Origin: Chitinophaga arvensicola
GTDB lineage: Bacteria > Bacteroidota > Bacteroidia > Chitinophagales > Chitinophagaceae
Reading direction: 5' to 3'
NCBI RefSeq assembly: GCF_900110835.1
Contig: NZ_FOJG01000001.1
Span: forward strand, 124,001 to 188,000
Length of the DNA stretch: 64,000 nucleotides
A program made the translations under genes and the position numbers. The notes below the pieces were generated by a model. That model searched no databases. It was not told where the DNA came from and saw nothing but the letters and a program-made list of their open reading frames with translations. This document shows, in pieces, positions 18,011 to 26,762 of the stretch (its first letter is position 1; each line of letters starts with the position of its first letter).

Positions 18011-18018
18011 CAAATATA
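18011..18018 (-). promoter_or_regulatory. -7 box of the greA promoter
   Basis: On the minus strand this reads TATATTTG, an exact TAnnTTTG match. It gives a leader of about 75 bases before the greA ATG. The -33 region is T-rich without a clean TTTG. Confidence 0.6.
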
Positions 18019-18034
18019 GTGAAATTTGTATAAA

Positions 18035-18093
18035 GAAAAAACACCCTTATTTCGGGGGTAAATAAATTGATAATCAATCATTTACCCCCGAAA
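18035..18093 (-). terminator. 44-base palindrome, terminator of the dehydrogenase-rsmA unit
   Basis: Perfect 14-base arms (18050-18063 and 18080-18093, core CGGGGGTAAAT) enclose a second dyad ATTGAT-A-ATCAAT (18066-18078). On the minus strand TTTTTT follows 11 bases after the stem (18035-18040). It lies 21 bases after the dehydrogenase stop codon. A regulator-binding role is also possible. Confidence 0.65.
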
Positions 18094-18114
18094 CACGTCC
18101 CTGATGGGATCCGT

Positions 18115-19044
18115 TTAAAGAATATTTAATTTCTCTAATACAATCCTCGCCATCTTGATGCTGGCCTGATGAGAGTACCCTGCAATATGCGGGGTTACCA
18201 CTACATTATCAGCCTTCAGCAACCAGGCCAGTTGTTCTTTTTCTTCTTCGTTATAACTAGCTAACTTTTCATTCTCCAGCACATCCAGGCAGGCACCCGC
18301 CAATACACCACTATCCAACGCTGCAATCAGGTCCCGGTTATTCACCAGCTTGCCCCTCGCCACATTCATAAACCACACCGGCCGCGCGAAAGACGCAAAG
18401 AAAGCGCTGCTGCCCAGGTGTTTCGTTTCCGCCGTCAGCGGCAGGTGTAAACTCACCACATCCGCTTCTCTGAAAATCTCTTCCATCGTGGATTCTTTCA
18501 CTGCATCAGTGCCAAAACCCGTTTTATATTTATCGTACGCCAGGATATTAACGTCGAACCCCTGCAGCTTATGCGCAAAGGTGCTACCCGTATTACCATA
18601 GCCGATAATAGCCACTGTTTTGCCATTCAGCTCGTATCCACGGTTACCGTCCCGCTCCCAGATGCCTTGTCTCAGCTCCAGGCTGCTCTTCAGCACATTG
18701 TTCAACAGGCACAGCAACATACCCACGGCCTGCTCTCCCACTGCATCCCGGTTACCTTCCGGACTGCTTACACAACGGATGCCCTTACTCTCTGCATAAG
18801 GCACATCTATCAGCTCCATTCCGGAACCCAGGCGGCCAATCCATTGCAGTTGTTTCGCCTGGTCAATCAGGCGCTTGTCCACATGGATCCTGGTGGTCAC
18901 AATGAGTCCGGTACAATCCCCGATCTCACGATATACTTCATCATAGGTAACAGCTGGCAGGTACGTCACTTCATAACCTTTGCTTTCCAACTGTTCCACT
19001 AAATACGGATGTGTTTTTGCCGTAACTAATACTTTCCTGCTCAT
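18115..19044 (-). CDS. D-2-hydroxyacid dehydrogenase family protein
   Basis: A 309-residue NAD-dependent oxidoreductase of the D-isomer-specific family. The nucleotide-binding motif is IIGYGNTGSTFA, and the catalytic triad is visible as Arg in NVARGKLVN, Glu in CLDVLENE and His in VTPHIAGYSH. Substrate could be a 2-oxo/2-hydroxy acid or 3-phosphoglycerate; the short length and lack of an ACT domain argue against a classical SerA. Its ATG overlaps the rsmA stop by 4 bases (ATGA), so the two are translationally coupled. A hairpin follows the gene. Confidence 0.92.
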   Translation of the reverse strand: MSRKVLVTAKTHPYLVEQLESKGYEVTYLPAVTYDEVYREIGDCTGLIVTTRIHVDKRLIDQAKQLQWIGRLGSGMELIDVPYAESKGIRCVSSPEGNRDAVGEQAVGMLLCLLNNVLKSSLELRQGIWERDGNRGYELNGKTVAIIGYGNTGSTFAHKLQGFDVNILAYDKYKTGFGTDAVKESTMEEIFREADVVSLHLPLTAETKHLGSSAFFASFARPVWFMNVARGKLVNNRDLIAALDSGVLAGACLDVLENEKLASYNEEEKEQLAWLLKADNVVVTPHIAGYSHQASIKMARIVLEKLNIL

Positions 19045-19796
19045 ATCATCTTATGGGATAATGCTGCAAAATCAGCCACACTCAACTCTTCAGCTCTTTT
19101 TGTAAAGATGGGATCCTGCGCAAGCAGTTCCTTGTCGAACATCGTCTTCAGCGGATTACGCAATTGCTTGCGCCGCTGTCCGAAGGCGGTTTTCACCAGT
19201 ACAAAAAATTTGCGCTCAGAGGCAATATCTACGGGGTGTTCCAGCCGGGTGAGGCGGATCACGGCAGATTTCACTTTGGGCGGCGGATTGAAGCAGTTTT
19301 CATGTACTTCAAACAAATATTCGATCTTATAATAGGCCTGCAGCAATACGCTGAGGATACCATATTCCTTGTTGCCATGCGGGGCTGCAATACGCTGCGC
19401 CACTTCCTTCTGGAACATTCCTACTACCACATCCACCTGCTGGCGCCAGTCGAGCACCTTAAACATGATCTGGGTAGAAATATTATAGGGAAAATTGCCG
19501 ATCAGGCGGAAAGGCCCTTCAAAAGGGAGTGCCGCATCGAGGATGCTCTCATTGATCAGCTTACCCTGAATAGCCGGGTAGGTCTTTTCAAGAAACTGCA
19601 CCTTTTCAGTATCCAGCTCTATCGCCTTAAATTGAATGCCTGGCAACTGCAACAGGTATTTCGTGATGGCGCCCCCGCCGGGACCCACCTCCAGCACTTG
19701 CTGGCCTTCGTTTACAGGTATCGACTCCACAATTTTCCTGGAGATGTTTTCATCTGTCAGGAAATGCTGGCCGAGTGATTTTTTTAGTGTATACAT
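19041..19796 (-). CDS. rsmA: 16S rRNA dimethyladenosine transferase RsmA (KsgA)
   Basis: A 251-residue S-adenosylmethionine enzyme that dimethylates two adjacent adenines in the 3' hairpin of 16S rRNA during small-subunit maturation. Motifs are KKSLGQHFLTDE at the N-terminus, SAM-binding LEVGPGGGAITKYL, and the catalytic IGNFPYNIS. I chose the ATG at 19796 because the family begins (x)LKKSLGQHF; an upstream in-frame start at 19886 would add 30 residues and lies before the -7 box at 19806-19813. It forms an operon with the overlapping dehydrogenase gene. Confidence 0.97.
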   Translation of the reverse strand: MYTLKKSLGQHFLTDENISRKIVESIPVNEGQQVLEVGPGGGAITKYLLQLPGIQFKAIELDTEKVQFLEKTYPAIQGKLINESILDAALPFEGPFRLIGNFPYNISTQIMFKVLDWRQQVDVVVGMFQKEVAQRIAAPHGNKEYGILSVLLQAYYKIEYLFEVHENCFNPPPKVKSAVIRLTRLEHPVDIASERKFFVLVKTAFGQRRKQLRNPLKTMFDKELLAQDPIFTKRAEELSVADFAALSHKMI

Positions 19797-19805
19797 TGTG
19801 AAGCG

Positions 19806-19813
19806 CAAATATA
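19806..19813 (-). promoter_or_regulatory. -7 box of the rsmA promoter
   Basis: Reads TATATTTG on the minus strand, exact TAnnTTTG, only 9 bases before the rsmA ATG, so the leader is very short. No -33 TTTG. Confidence 0.55.
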
Positions 19814-19895
19814 CGCTTTTACCTTTTAGCCATGCGCTTTTAGGAATGCTCCCCTGCCCCGGACCTAAAAGCTGAAAGCAAACCACTAAATACTT

Positions 19896-19903
19896 TATAT
19901 TTG
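19896..19903 (+). promoter_or_regulatory. -7 box of the pdxA promoter
   Basis: TATATTTG, an exact match to TAnnTTTG, 22 bases before the ATG at 19926. Together with the rsmA box at 19806-19813 it marks a compact divergent promoter pair. Confidence 0.6.
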
Positions 19904-19925
19904 CCTTTCATTGAGGCAATTCAGC

Positions 19926-20987
19926 ATGAGTACTACCCAGATCAACAAACCGGTAATCGGCATCACCATAGGTGATATCAACAGTATTGGCGCAGAAATT
20001 ATCATCAAAACGTTTATGGACACACGTATGATGGAATTTTGCACGCCGGTGATTTTTGCATCCAACAAAACCATCAACTTTTACCGGAAGCTGATGAATG
20101 AAAACAACTTCAACTACCAGAGCATCAAAGACTTCACCCGCCTTAATCATAAGCAGGTGAACGTTTACAATTGCTGGGAAGAAGAAGTACAGATCACTCC
20201 CGGAGTACTGAATGAAACCGGCGGTAAATACGCTGCCCGGGCACTGGAAGTAGCCATTAAATGCCTGAAAGACGGGTATATCACCGGTCTGGTGACTGCC
20301 CCCATCCATAAAAACAATATCCAGAGCGCTAATTTCAATTATACCGGTCATACCCCTTATCTGAGAGATTCCTTCAATGCCAAAGATGTACTGATGTTTA
20401 TGACTGCCGATAACATGCGCGTAGGTCTGCTCACAGAACATGTGCCCCTGGCAGATGTAGCAAAATATGTGACCAAGGATAATATCCTCGGTAAACTGCA
20501 CATGATGAGAGATAGCTTAGTGAAGGACTTTGGTATCGACCAGCCACGTATCGCTGTATTGGGTCTCAATCCACATGCAGGCGATGAAGGCCTGATCGGC
20601 CGCGAAGAAATTGAACAGATCGCACCCGCCATCAGACATGCCAAAGGCAATGGTATCCTCTGCTTTGGTCCTTACAGCGCAGATGCCTTCTTTGCCCGTG
20701 AAATGTTTAAACAATTCGACGGCGTACTCGCCATGTATCATGATCAGGGCCTGATCCCCTTTAAATCACTGGCCAGCGGCAACGGTATTAACTATACCGC
20801 CGGACTGGGCATCGTACGCACCTCTCCCGACCATGGCACCGCATTCGATATTGCCGGTAAAAATGTGGCTGATCCTGATTCTTTCAGACAAGCCATCTTT
20901 ACCTGTCTCGAAATACTCGAACAACGGGAACGCTATGCCGATAACACCCGGAACCCATTAAAGAAAACAGAACTGGCGTCGGAATAG
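19926..20987 (+). CDS. pdxA: 4-hydroxythreonine-4-phosphate dehydrogenase PdxA
   Basis: A 353-residue NAD-dependent enzyme of pyridoxal 5'-phosphate (vitamin B6) synthesis. The opening PVIGITIGDINSIGAEIIIK matches the family PxxGIxxGDpxGIGpEi, and the metal-binding histidines lie in YTGHTPYLRD, LNPHAGDEGLIG and MYHDQGLIPFK. RTSPDHGTAFDIAGK is the conserved end. The ATG at 19926 is preferred; an ATG at 19911 adds only five residues. The gene is divergent from rsmA and its end is 2 bases from the convergent winged-helix gene. Confidence 0.95.
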   Translation: MSTTQINKPVIGITIGDINSIGAEIIIKTFMDTRMMEFCTPVIFASNKTINFYRKLMNENNFNYQSIKDFTRLNHKQVNVYNCWEEEVQITPGVLNETGGKYAARALEVAIKCLKDGYITGLVTAPIHKNNIQSANFNYTGHTPYLRDSFNAKDVLMFMTADNMRVGLLTEHVPLADVAKYVTKDNILGKLHMMRDSLVKDFGIDQPRIAVLGLNPHAGDEGLIGREEIEQIAPAIRHAKGNGILCFGPYSADAFFAREMFKQFDGVLAMYHDQGLIPFKSLASGNGINYTAGLGIVRTSPDHGTAFDIAGKNVADPDSFRQAIFTCLEILEQRERYADNTRNPLKKTELASE

Positions 20988-20989
20988 CC

Positions 20990-21286
20990 TTATGGCTTGC
21001 CGGCTTTCAGGTATGATTGTATCGAAGTAACGTAATTCTCAAAGGCTTTTTTGCCGGTAGGGGTTATTTTGCAGATGGTTTGCGGATAGTTTTCCTTGAA
21101 CTGTTTCACTACGGATATATATTCCGCGTCCCGGAGTTTATTGATCTGTACACTCAGATTACCAGCGGTAGCATTTGTTTTCTCCTTCAGCAGCGTAAAT
21201 TCTGCTTCCTCTTCACTGATCAATACTGACATAACAGCCAACCTCAACTGTGAATGTAATACCGGATCCAGATCTTTAAAGTCCAT
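20990..21286 (-). CDS. small winged-helix transcriptional regulator
   Basis: A 98-residue DNA-binding protein made of a single winged helix. It starts LDPVLHSQLRLAVMSVLISEE and shows the recognition region TNATAGNLSVQINKLRDAEYISV, the pattern of the short MarR/ArsR-like family often annotated as a winged-helix DNA-binding protein (PF13601-like). It has no effector domain, so it could respond by dimerisation or partner binding. It could act on the nearby TonB-receptor promoter, whose spacer holds a dyad at 24247-24261; that link is only inferred. Confidence 0.88.
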   Translation of the reverse strand: MDFKDLDPVLHSQLRLAVMSVLISEEEAEFTLLKEKTNATAGNLSVQINKLRDAEYISVVKQFKENYPQTICKITPTGKKAFENYVTSIQSYLKAGKP

Positions 21287-21392
21287 GGGCTTGATTTTCG
21301 TATAACGCTATTGATATTTAGCTATTCTGTTTCTATGATTTAATAACCAGGGAAACAAAATAACTAAATATCTGAATAATATAACTATCTGA

Positions 21393-22043
21393 TTATTTCT
21401 GACTTGCCTGCAGCATCATGCGGGTATACCCTTCACCCCAATGAGGCGCAATGGTACTTTCCGGCTTAAAGGCTGCAAACTTTGCAAGTGCCAGTTCAAG
21501 TGTAGTTTTTGCCTGCGACTTGCTACCACCGAACTGCTCCGGCGTATACAATAATGATTGTCCCTGTAACATGTAAACGCGCGGATTCTCCGGGTTCAAT
21601 GCCTTCGCCTGTTGCAGCTGTGCAGCAGCATCTGCGCCGTACTTCTGACCACGGGTCATCGGATCTACCGTTAACCTGGCAGTAGCAATCAATGATCGGA
21701 TGCAGGCTATTTCTGAATTCTTCGGGCTCAACGCTTCTGCCTTGTCCAGGTTGGCTTCCGACCTGTCGGCAATCGGGTCTACCTGGCTCTTATCTTTCAG
21801 CATCAGCGCCTGCATCACCTGTGTGTAGGCAGCATAATAGTAAGGCAGCCATTGGCTTTTCTCTGCGTCTGCAATGCGTTCAAATGTATTCCCTTTCTGT
21901 TGCAGCGCATCCGGGTTGAAGGTGCTGCTGCTGTCCAGGTCGGAAGTTTGTTTGGTCATAGCGTCCGTGTACTGGGCACTCTGCGCCATGGCTGCGGTAG
22001 CCATTGTACCGGTTAATAAAAAGGCAAGAAAGAAACGTTTCAT
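21393..22043 (-). CDS. periplasmic TPR-like protein of unknown function
   Basis: A 216-residue exported protein. The signal peptide ends at AMAQ (about residue 21). The remainder is helical with TPR-like spacing: ADAEKSQWLPYYYAAYTQVMQALM, then LDKAEALSPKNSEIACIRSLI and LQQAKALNPENPRVYMLQGQSLL each resemble half of a tetratricopeptide repeat. I do not recognise a more specific family. The gene starts 11 bases after the TonB-dependent receptor gene ends, so it is probably cotranscribed and may be a periplasmic partner of the receptor. Confidence 0.82.
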   Translation of the reverse strand: MKRFFLAFLLTGTMATAAMAQSAQYTDAMTKQTSDLDSSSTFNPDALQQKGNTFERIADAEKSQWLPYYYAAYTQVMQALMLKDKSQVDPIADRSEANLDKAEALSPKNSEIACIRSLIATARLTVDPMTRGQKYGADAAAQLQQAKALNPENPRVYMLQGQSLLYTPEQFGGSKSQAKTTLELALAKFAAFKPESTIAPHWGEGYTRMMLQASQK

Positions 22044-22054
22044 ATTTATTGTGA

Positions 22055-24211
22055 TTAGAGGTTATTAATAACATCCTGTCTTCTGTCGATACCAAAGTTC
22101 ATGAACATACCCAGGTAAATAAATCTCGGTACATTCGGTACCACCTCATCCCTGCGTAAGCCATCCGTAGAATAGTGATAGCCAAATACCTGTTTATTTC
22201 CCAACGCATTGCTTACTGACAACACAAAGATGGTAAACGCTTTACGGATACTGGTCAGGTAACTGGCGCTCACACCTACCGCATTGTAAGTGATGGTACG
22301 GTCGCTCATAAATTTATCAGCAGGCTGATTTGGATTATAGTAAGGACGACCGGAGGCAAAGGAATATGTTAAGCCGAGATTGGTGGTGATCTTTGGCAGA
22401 TAGTGCTTGTAAACGATGCTGGCCGTATGATTGGCAGCAAAGTCCGGTTGCACCCGGTAGGGATAATTCAGGTAATCGCGTTTGGTATCCAGGTAAGAGT
22501 AGGAAATCCAATAGTCCACGTTCTTAAAGGTTTTCCGGTCGCGCCAGAATAATTCCACTCCCTGCGCATAGCCATCACCGTTATTGTTATAATAAGGCAC
22601 CGTCTTTACCAGGTCTTTATACTTCTTGTAAAACAGTTCTGTACGGAACGTATAATCGGCGGCTACCCGTTGATAGCTGACGATGTAGTGCGTGGCTTTC
22701 ATATAGCCCAGGTTGCGGTCGAAACGGATATACTGCGGCTCCGGCTTCTGATAATAATCGCCATAGGCCACGGAAAACTGGCTGTAGTTGTTCAACTTAT
22801 ACGCCAGGGATACCCGGGGTGCAAAGTCCATTTTTGCCAACACAGAACTGTATTCCGCGCGGCCTCCTACCCTTCCTACAAAGCTGGGTGTAAAGTAAAT
22901 ATCGCCTTCTGCAAAAGCGGCGGTATAGTTATCTGAATAGTTGGCTTTATTCTGATTAAAAGCAGATTTCTCTTCCACATACTGATACTCTCCGCCTAAG
23001 CGCAATACGGAAAAGCGACCCAGGTTTTTATAAAACATCACCCGGCTCTGGCTCAGATTGGAAGTCACTTTAATCAGGCTGGGCGCGGGATTCTTTAGTA
23101 ATGTATCTGCATCAATGTTATCGGTATTGGAACTGAAAGATGCGCCGAGGTACAGGTGCCAGTCGTGCCCTATATTTTCCCGGTAAGTCAGGTTCGTGTA
23201 TACGTTATTGTTACGCAGTTTAAATGACTCTGTATATCCCGGATATTCCAGGCTGTTGGAGTTAAAGCCCATCTTTGTCCAGTTGCCATAGCCGTAAAAT
23301 TTGAGCATACCGGTACGGGAAGTTTTATGGCGGAAATTGGCGGAAGTTCCAATGATTTCTGGTCCCAGGTTAGGCGAATTCTTTGGCTTCACGATATTAA
23401 AATAAGGAGCCAGGTTCGTATAGTCGGCCTCGATACCATAGGACGTTTTCTTATCCTTGGAAAGATTGTCTACGCCTGCGTTTACACCTATTACAGATAC
23501 CCCCACAGAAGAAGAAGATCTTTCTGGCAGGTCAATGGATTCCAGGATGAGTGCAGACGATAGTCCTTGTCCGTATTGGGCGGAATAGCCACCGCTGCTG
23601 AAAGTGGTTCCTTTAAACAGGAACGGGGAGAAGCGGCCGCGTCCCGGGATATCCGGCAGGCTGCTATAGAAAGGATTCCTTACAAGCATCCCATCGATCA
23701 GGGTTTGTGTTTCGTAGCCGGTGCCGCCGCGTACAAACAGGCCTTCGCGGTCGTTGGTTTGTTGGGCGCCGGGTAAGGTTTTGATGGCGTTGGCAATATC
23801 TGCTCCGGCGCCAGCAGTGGTAACGATATCGAGCGGTTTAAGTACCGTTCCTTTTTTATCATCGCTGGCTTCAAAGCTGCCGGCGGAAATGGTGACTACC
23901 CGCAGTGCATTCACTGCGTTTTTCAGTACGATGTTGAGCTGTTCGCCGGAGCCGGTGTTGATCTTCAGTTCCAGTGGCTGGTAGTTGGTCAGTGTAGCGG
24001 ATAACACCTGGTCGCCGGTGGCGCTGGTGGTAAAAGAAAAGGAACCATCTGCGGTAGTGGTAGCTCCATCGTAGGAGCCTTTCAGGGCGATATTTACACC
24101 GGGTAAAGGATGCTTTTTGGAATCCGTTACTTTTCCACTGATTTTACTCTGTGCCAGGGAGAATAACGGGGTGAACATTAAAAGACATAGATAGCGGCTG
24201 ATGCTGGACAT
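22055..24211 (-). CDS. TonB-dependent receptor with regulatory-like N-domain
   Basis: A 718-residue outer-membrane receptor that uses TonB energy to import a ligand. Residues 1-20 are the signal peptide, about 22-110 a carboxypeptidase-like beta sandwich (SGKVTDSKKHPLPGVNIALKG), then a plug domain with LFVRGGTGYETQTLIDGMLV, and the barrel to the C-terminus (YLGMFMNFG). No SusD gene is beside it, so it is not a SusC pair; siderophore, vitamin or metal import is a common role. Its promoter at 24234-24265 is close to consensus and carries an operator-like dyad, which suggests repression. Confidence 0.92.
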   Translation of the reverse strand: MSSISRYLCLLMFTPLFSLAQSKISGKVTDSKKHPLPGVNIALKGSYDGATTTADGSFSFTTSATGDQVLSATLTNYQPLELKINTGSGEQLNIVLKNAVNALRVVTISAGSFEASDDKKGTVLKPLDIVTTAGAGADIANAIKTLPGAQQTNDREGLFVRGGTGYETQTLIDGMLVRNPFYSSLPDIPGRGRFSPFLFKGTTFSSGGYSAQYGQGLSSALILESIDLPERSSSSVGVSVIGVNAGVDNLSKDKKTSYGIEADYTNLAPYFNIVKPKNSPNLGPEIIGTSANFRHKTSRTGMLKFYGYGNWTKMGFNSNSLEYPGYTESFKLRNNNVYTNLTYRENIGHDWHLYLGASFSSNTDNIDADTLLKNPAPSLIKVTSNLSQSRVMFYKNLGRFSVLRLGGEYQYVEEKSAFNQNKANYSDNYTAAFAEGDIYFTPSFVGRVGGRAEYSSVLAKMDFAPRVSLAYKLNNYSQFSVAYGDYYQKPEPQYIRFDRNLGYMKATHYIVSYQRVAADYTFRTELFYKKYKDLVKTVPYYNNNGDGYAQGVELFWRDRKTFKNVDYWISYSYLDTKRDYLNYPYRVQPDFAANHTASIVYKHYLPKITTNLGLTYSFASGRPYYNPNQPADKFMSDRTITYNAVGVSASYLTSIRKAFTIFVLSVSNALGNKQVFGYHYSTDGLRRDEVVPNVPRFIYLGMFMNFGIDRRQDVINNL

Positions 24212-24233
24212 ATAAGGGGATTAATTGACAGAA

Positions 24234-24265
24234 CAAACCTAAACTAGTTTATACTATAAACCAAA
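24234..24265 (-). promoter_or_regulatory. consensus promoter with operator-like dyad for the TonB receptor
   Basis: On the minus strand a -33 box TTTG (24262-24265) is followed by 20 bases and a -7 box TAGGTTTG (24234-24241). The spacer contains a perfect dyad GTTTATA-C-TATAAAC (24247-24261) and an overlapping palindrome AAACTAGTTT (24241-24250). A protein bound here would block polymerase, so a repressor site is likely. Confidence 0.7.
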
Positions 24266-24414
24266 CAATATGTTAAAAAACTCGGTGAAATACCCTGTTT
24301 TTTCCGGTAAACGTGGTTATTAATATCTCCTGTGAGGGGAAATACAAGTTTAAAAATAGATGGGCTTCTCTTTCCGTACCGCCTGTACAGTTATTTAATG
24401 ATATATCTCCAGAG

Positions 24415-24449
24415 AAAAAAAACGCCCTTTGCCGGATGGCAAAGGGCGT
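24415..24449 (-). terminator. terminator of the atp operon
   Basis: A 12-base stem, ACGCCCTTTGCC (24422-24433) with GGCAAAGGGCGT (24438-24449), a 4-base loop and a T run of eight on the minus strand. A smaller palindrome AGGCGTTTAAAACGCCT overlaps the atpA stop codon (24459-24475). Confidence 0.93.
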
Positions 24450-24473
24450 CTATATGTTAGGCGTTTAAAACGC

Positions 24474-26051
24474 CTATGCGAATCTTGGTTTCAGTTCGTT
24501 CGCCAGGGTCACCATTTTCTTGATGCCATCTTCCGGCAGGTTACCTTTTTTGAACTCAGCCAGTACTTCTGGTAAACGTACCTGCATTTCATTCAGGAAC
24601 GCTTCTTCGAAAGCACGAACTTGTTTAACAGGCACATCACGCAGCAAACCGTTGGTACCCAGGTAAATCATTGCTACCTGTTTTTCCACGGCGTACGGGC
24701 TGAACTGTGCTTGTTTCAGGATTTCCACGTTACGGGCACCTTTGTCGATAACTGCTTTGGTAGCAGCATCCAGGTCACCACCGAATTTGGAGAAGGCCTC
24801 CATTTCACGGTATTGTGCCTGATCGAGTTTCAGGGTACCAGATACTTTCTTCATGGATTTGATCTGAGCGTTACCACCTACGCGGCTTACAGAGATACCT
24901 ACGTTGATCGCAGGACGGATACCGGCGTTGAACAGGTTACCTTCCAGGAAGATCTGACCATCGGTGATGGAGATTACGTTGGTAGGGATGTAGGCAGATA
25001 CGTCACTCGCCTGTGTTTCGATGATAGGCAATGCTGTCAGGGAACCACCACCTTTTACCAGGTGTCTGATAGATTCAGGTAAGTCGTTCATCTGTTGTGC
25101 GATCGCATCGTTGTTGATGATTTTCGCAGCACGCTCAAGCAAACGGCTATGCAGGTAGAATACGTCACCTGGATAAGCTTCACGGCCTGGAGGACGTTTC
25201 AGCAGCAGGGATACTTCACGGTAAGCAACGGCCTGTTTGGACAGATCATCATAAACGATCAGTGCAGGACGACCTGAGTCACGGAAGAATTCACCGATAG
25301 CAGCGCCGGCAAACGGAGCGTAGAACTGCAGCGGAGCAGGATCAGCAGCGTTTGCAGCTACGATGGTAGTGTAAGCCATAGCACCTGCTTCCTGTAATGT
25401 TTTCATTACACCGGCAACAGTGGATGCTTTCTGACCAATCGCTACGTATATGCAATAAACAGGTTTACCTGCTTCATAAAATTCTTTCTGGTTGATGATG
25501 GTATCAATACAGATAGCTGTTTTACCTGTCTGACGGTCACCAATTACCAGCTCACGCTGACCACGACCAACAGGAATCATCGCATCAATTGCTTTTACAC
25601 CTGTTTGCAGTGGTTCTTTTACCGGCTCACGATACAACACACCTGGTGCTTTACGCTCCAGTGGCATTTCGTACAGTTCACCTTTCAGCGGGCCTTTACC
25701 ATCGATAGGCTCGCCCAGTGTATTGATAACGCGACCAACCACACCTTCACCCACTTTAATGGAAGCGATCTGTTTGGTACGACGTACTTTATCACCTTCT
25801 TTAATACCTGCTGACTGACCCATCAATACCACACCCACGTTGTCTTCTTCCAGGTTCAGTGCAATTGCTTTTACGCCATTGCTGAATTCTACCAGTTCAC
25901 CGTAACCTACGTTACCTAAACCGTATATGCGGGCAATACCATCACCCACCGATAATACAGTACCTACCTCTTCCAGGTCGGCAGAAGCATTGAAGTTGCT
26001 CAACTGCTGGCGTAATATCGCCGAAATTTCATCAGGTTTAATATCAACCAT
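24474..26051 (-). CDS. atpA: F1F0 ATP synthase subunit alpha
   Basis: The 525-residue alpha subunit of the F1 hexamer, which binds nucleotide at non-catalytic sites. The Walker A is GDRQTGKTA, the N-terminal crown includes [11 protein letters not shown], and the conserved [20 protein letters not shown] carries the arginine finger region. Length is normal. It is the last gene of atpB-E-F-H-A and is followed by a strong terminator, whereas many bacteria continue with gamma, beta and epsilon; those genes are not in this window. Confidence 0.98.
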   Translation of the reverse strand: MVDIKPDEISAILRQQLSNFNASADLEEVGTVLSVGDGIARIYGLGNVGYGELVEFSNGVKAIALNLEEDNVGVVLMGQSAGIKEGDKVRRTKQIASIKVGEGVVGRVINTLGEPIDGKGPLKGELYEMPLERKAPGVLYREPVKEPLQTGVKAIDAMIPVGRGQRELVIGDRQTGKTAICIDTIINQKEFYEAGKPVYCIYVAIGQKASTVAGVMKTLQEAGAMAYTTIVAANAADPAPLQFYAPFAGAAIGEFFRDSGRPALIVYDDLSKQAVAYREVSLLLKRPPGREAYPGDVFYLHSRLLERAAKIINNDAIAQQMNDLPESIRHLVKGGGSLTALPIIETQASDVSAYIPTNVISITDGQIFLEGNLFNAGIRPAINVGISVSRVGGNAQIKSMKKVSGTLKLDQAQYREMEAFSKFGGDLDAATKAVIDKGARNVEILKQAQFSPYAVEKQVAMIYLGTNGLLRDVPVKQVRAFEEAFLNEMQVRLPEVLAEFKKGNLPEDGIKKMVTLANELKPRFA

Positions 26052-26134
26052 AATTATGATTTTAAAAAAAAGTCGTTAAAGAAAATTAGTATAACGACAA
26101 CAGCTTTGCGTGTACGCAGCGGCTGCTGTATAGA

Positions 26135-26695
26135 TTAACGTAAGTCAGATACGTAAACGTTCTTGTTAAACTGTTGTTTGATATCTTTCAGATCACGCAG
26201 GATAGAAGCATCGAACAACTGATCATTTGCTTCCAGTACAAAGCCACCGATCAGTTCAGCATCTACGGCTGTTTCCAGCTGGATCTGCTGAGTTGTTTCG
26301 CTGGCAATTTTCTGTTTGATCACGTCCAGTGTGGCAGCATCAAGCGCAACAGCCGTGGTGATTTTCACCGGGCTGATGTTTTTCAGCACCATATACTGAC
26401 GGGTAAATTCAGTGGTCATTTCAGCGAGTGCGCTTTCACGTCCTTTGCTTACCAGCAGGTTTATAAAGGAAATGGTAGTTGCACTGACACGGCCTTCCAG
26501 TATGGCGGCCAGTATCTTCTGCTTTTTATCGGCCTTTATGATCGGGCTTTTAAGCAAACTCACCACATCGGGGTTGCTTTTCATCACCTGTTGTAAGAGC
26601 AGCATGTCAGTATGCACCACTTCCAGCTGGTTCAGTTCCTGAGCCAGGCTTATCAATGATTTTGCATACCGGGATGCTAAACGGGGATTCTGCAT
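26135..26695 (-). CDS. atpH: F1F0 ATP synthase subunit delta
   Basis: The 186-residue peripheral-stalk subunit that links F1 to the b dimer. It opens NPRLASRYAKSLISLAQE and ends with the family block LIGGFVLEANDQLFDASILRDLKDIKQQF. Length is normal. The 67-base gap to atpF holds AGCTTTTAGC-type repeat units (26699-26726), which also recur in other spacers of the window, and it lies 83 bases upstream of atpA. Confidence 0.95.
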   Translation of the reverse strand: MQNPRLASRYAKSLISLAQELNQLEVVHTDMLLLQQVMKSNPDVVSLLKSPIIKADKKQKILAAILEGRVSATTISFINLLVSKGRESALAEMTTEFTRQYMVLKNISPVKITTAVALDAATLDVIKQKIASETTQQIQLETAVDAELIGGFVLEANDQLFDASILRDLKDIKQQFNKNVYVSDLR

Positions 26696-26762
26696 ATTAA
26701 AAAGCTTTTAGCTTTTAGCATAAGCTCCCGACTGAAGACAGCCAGGAGCCCGCGCTAATATC

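Noticed and set aside
19797..19886. Upstream ATG of rsmA
   Set aside because: Would add 30 residues outside the family and sits upstream of the -7 box.
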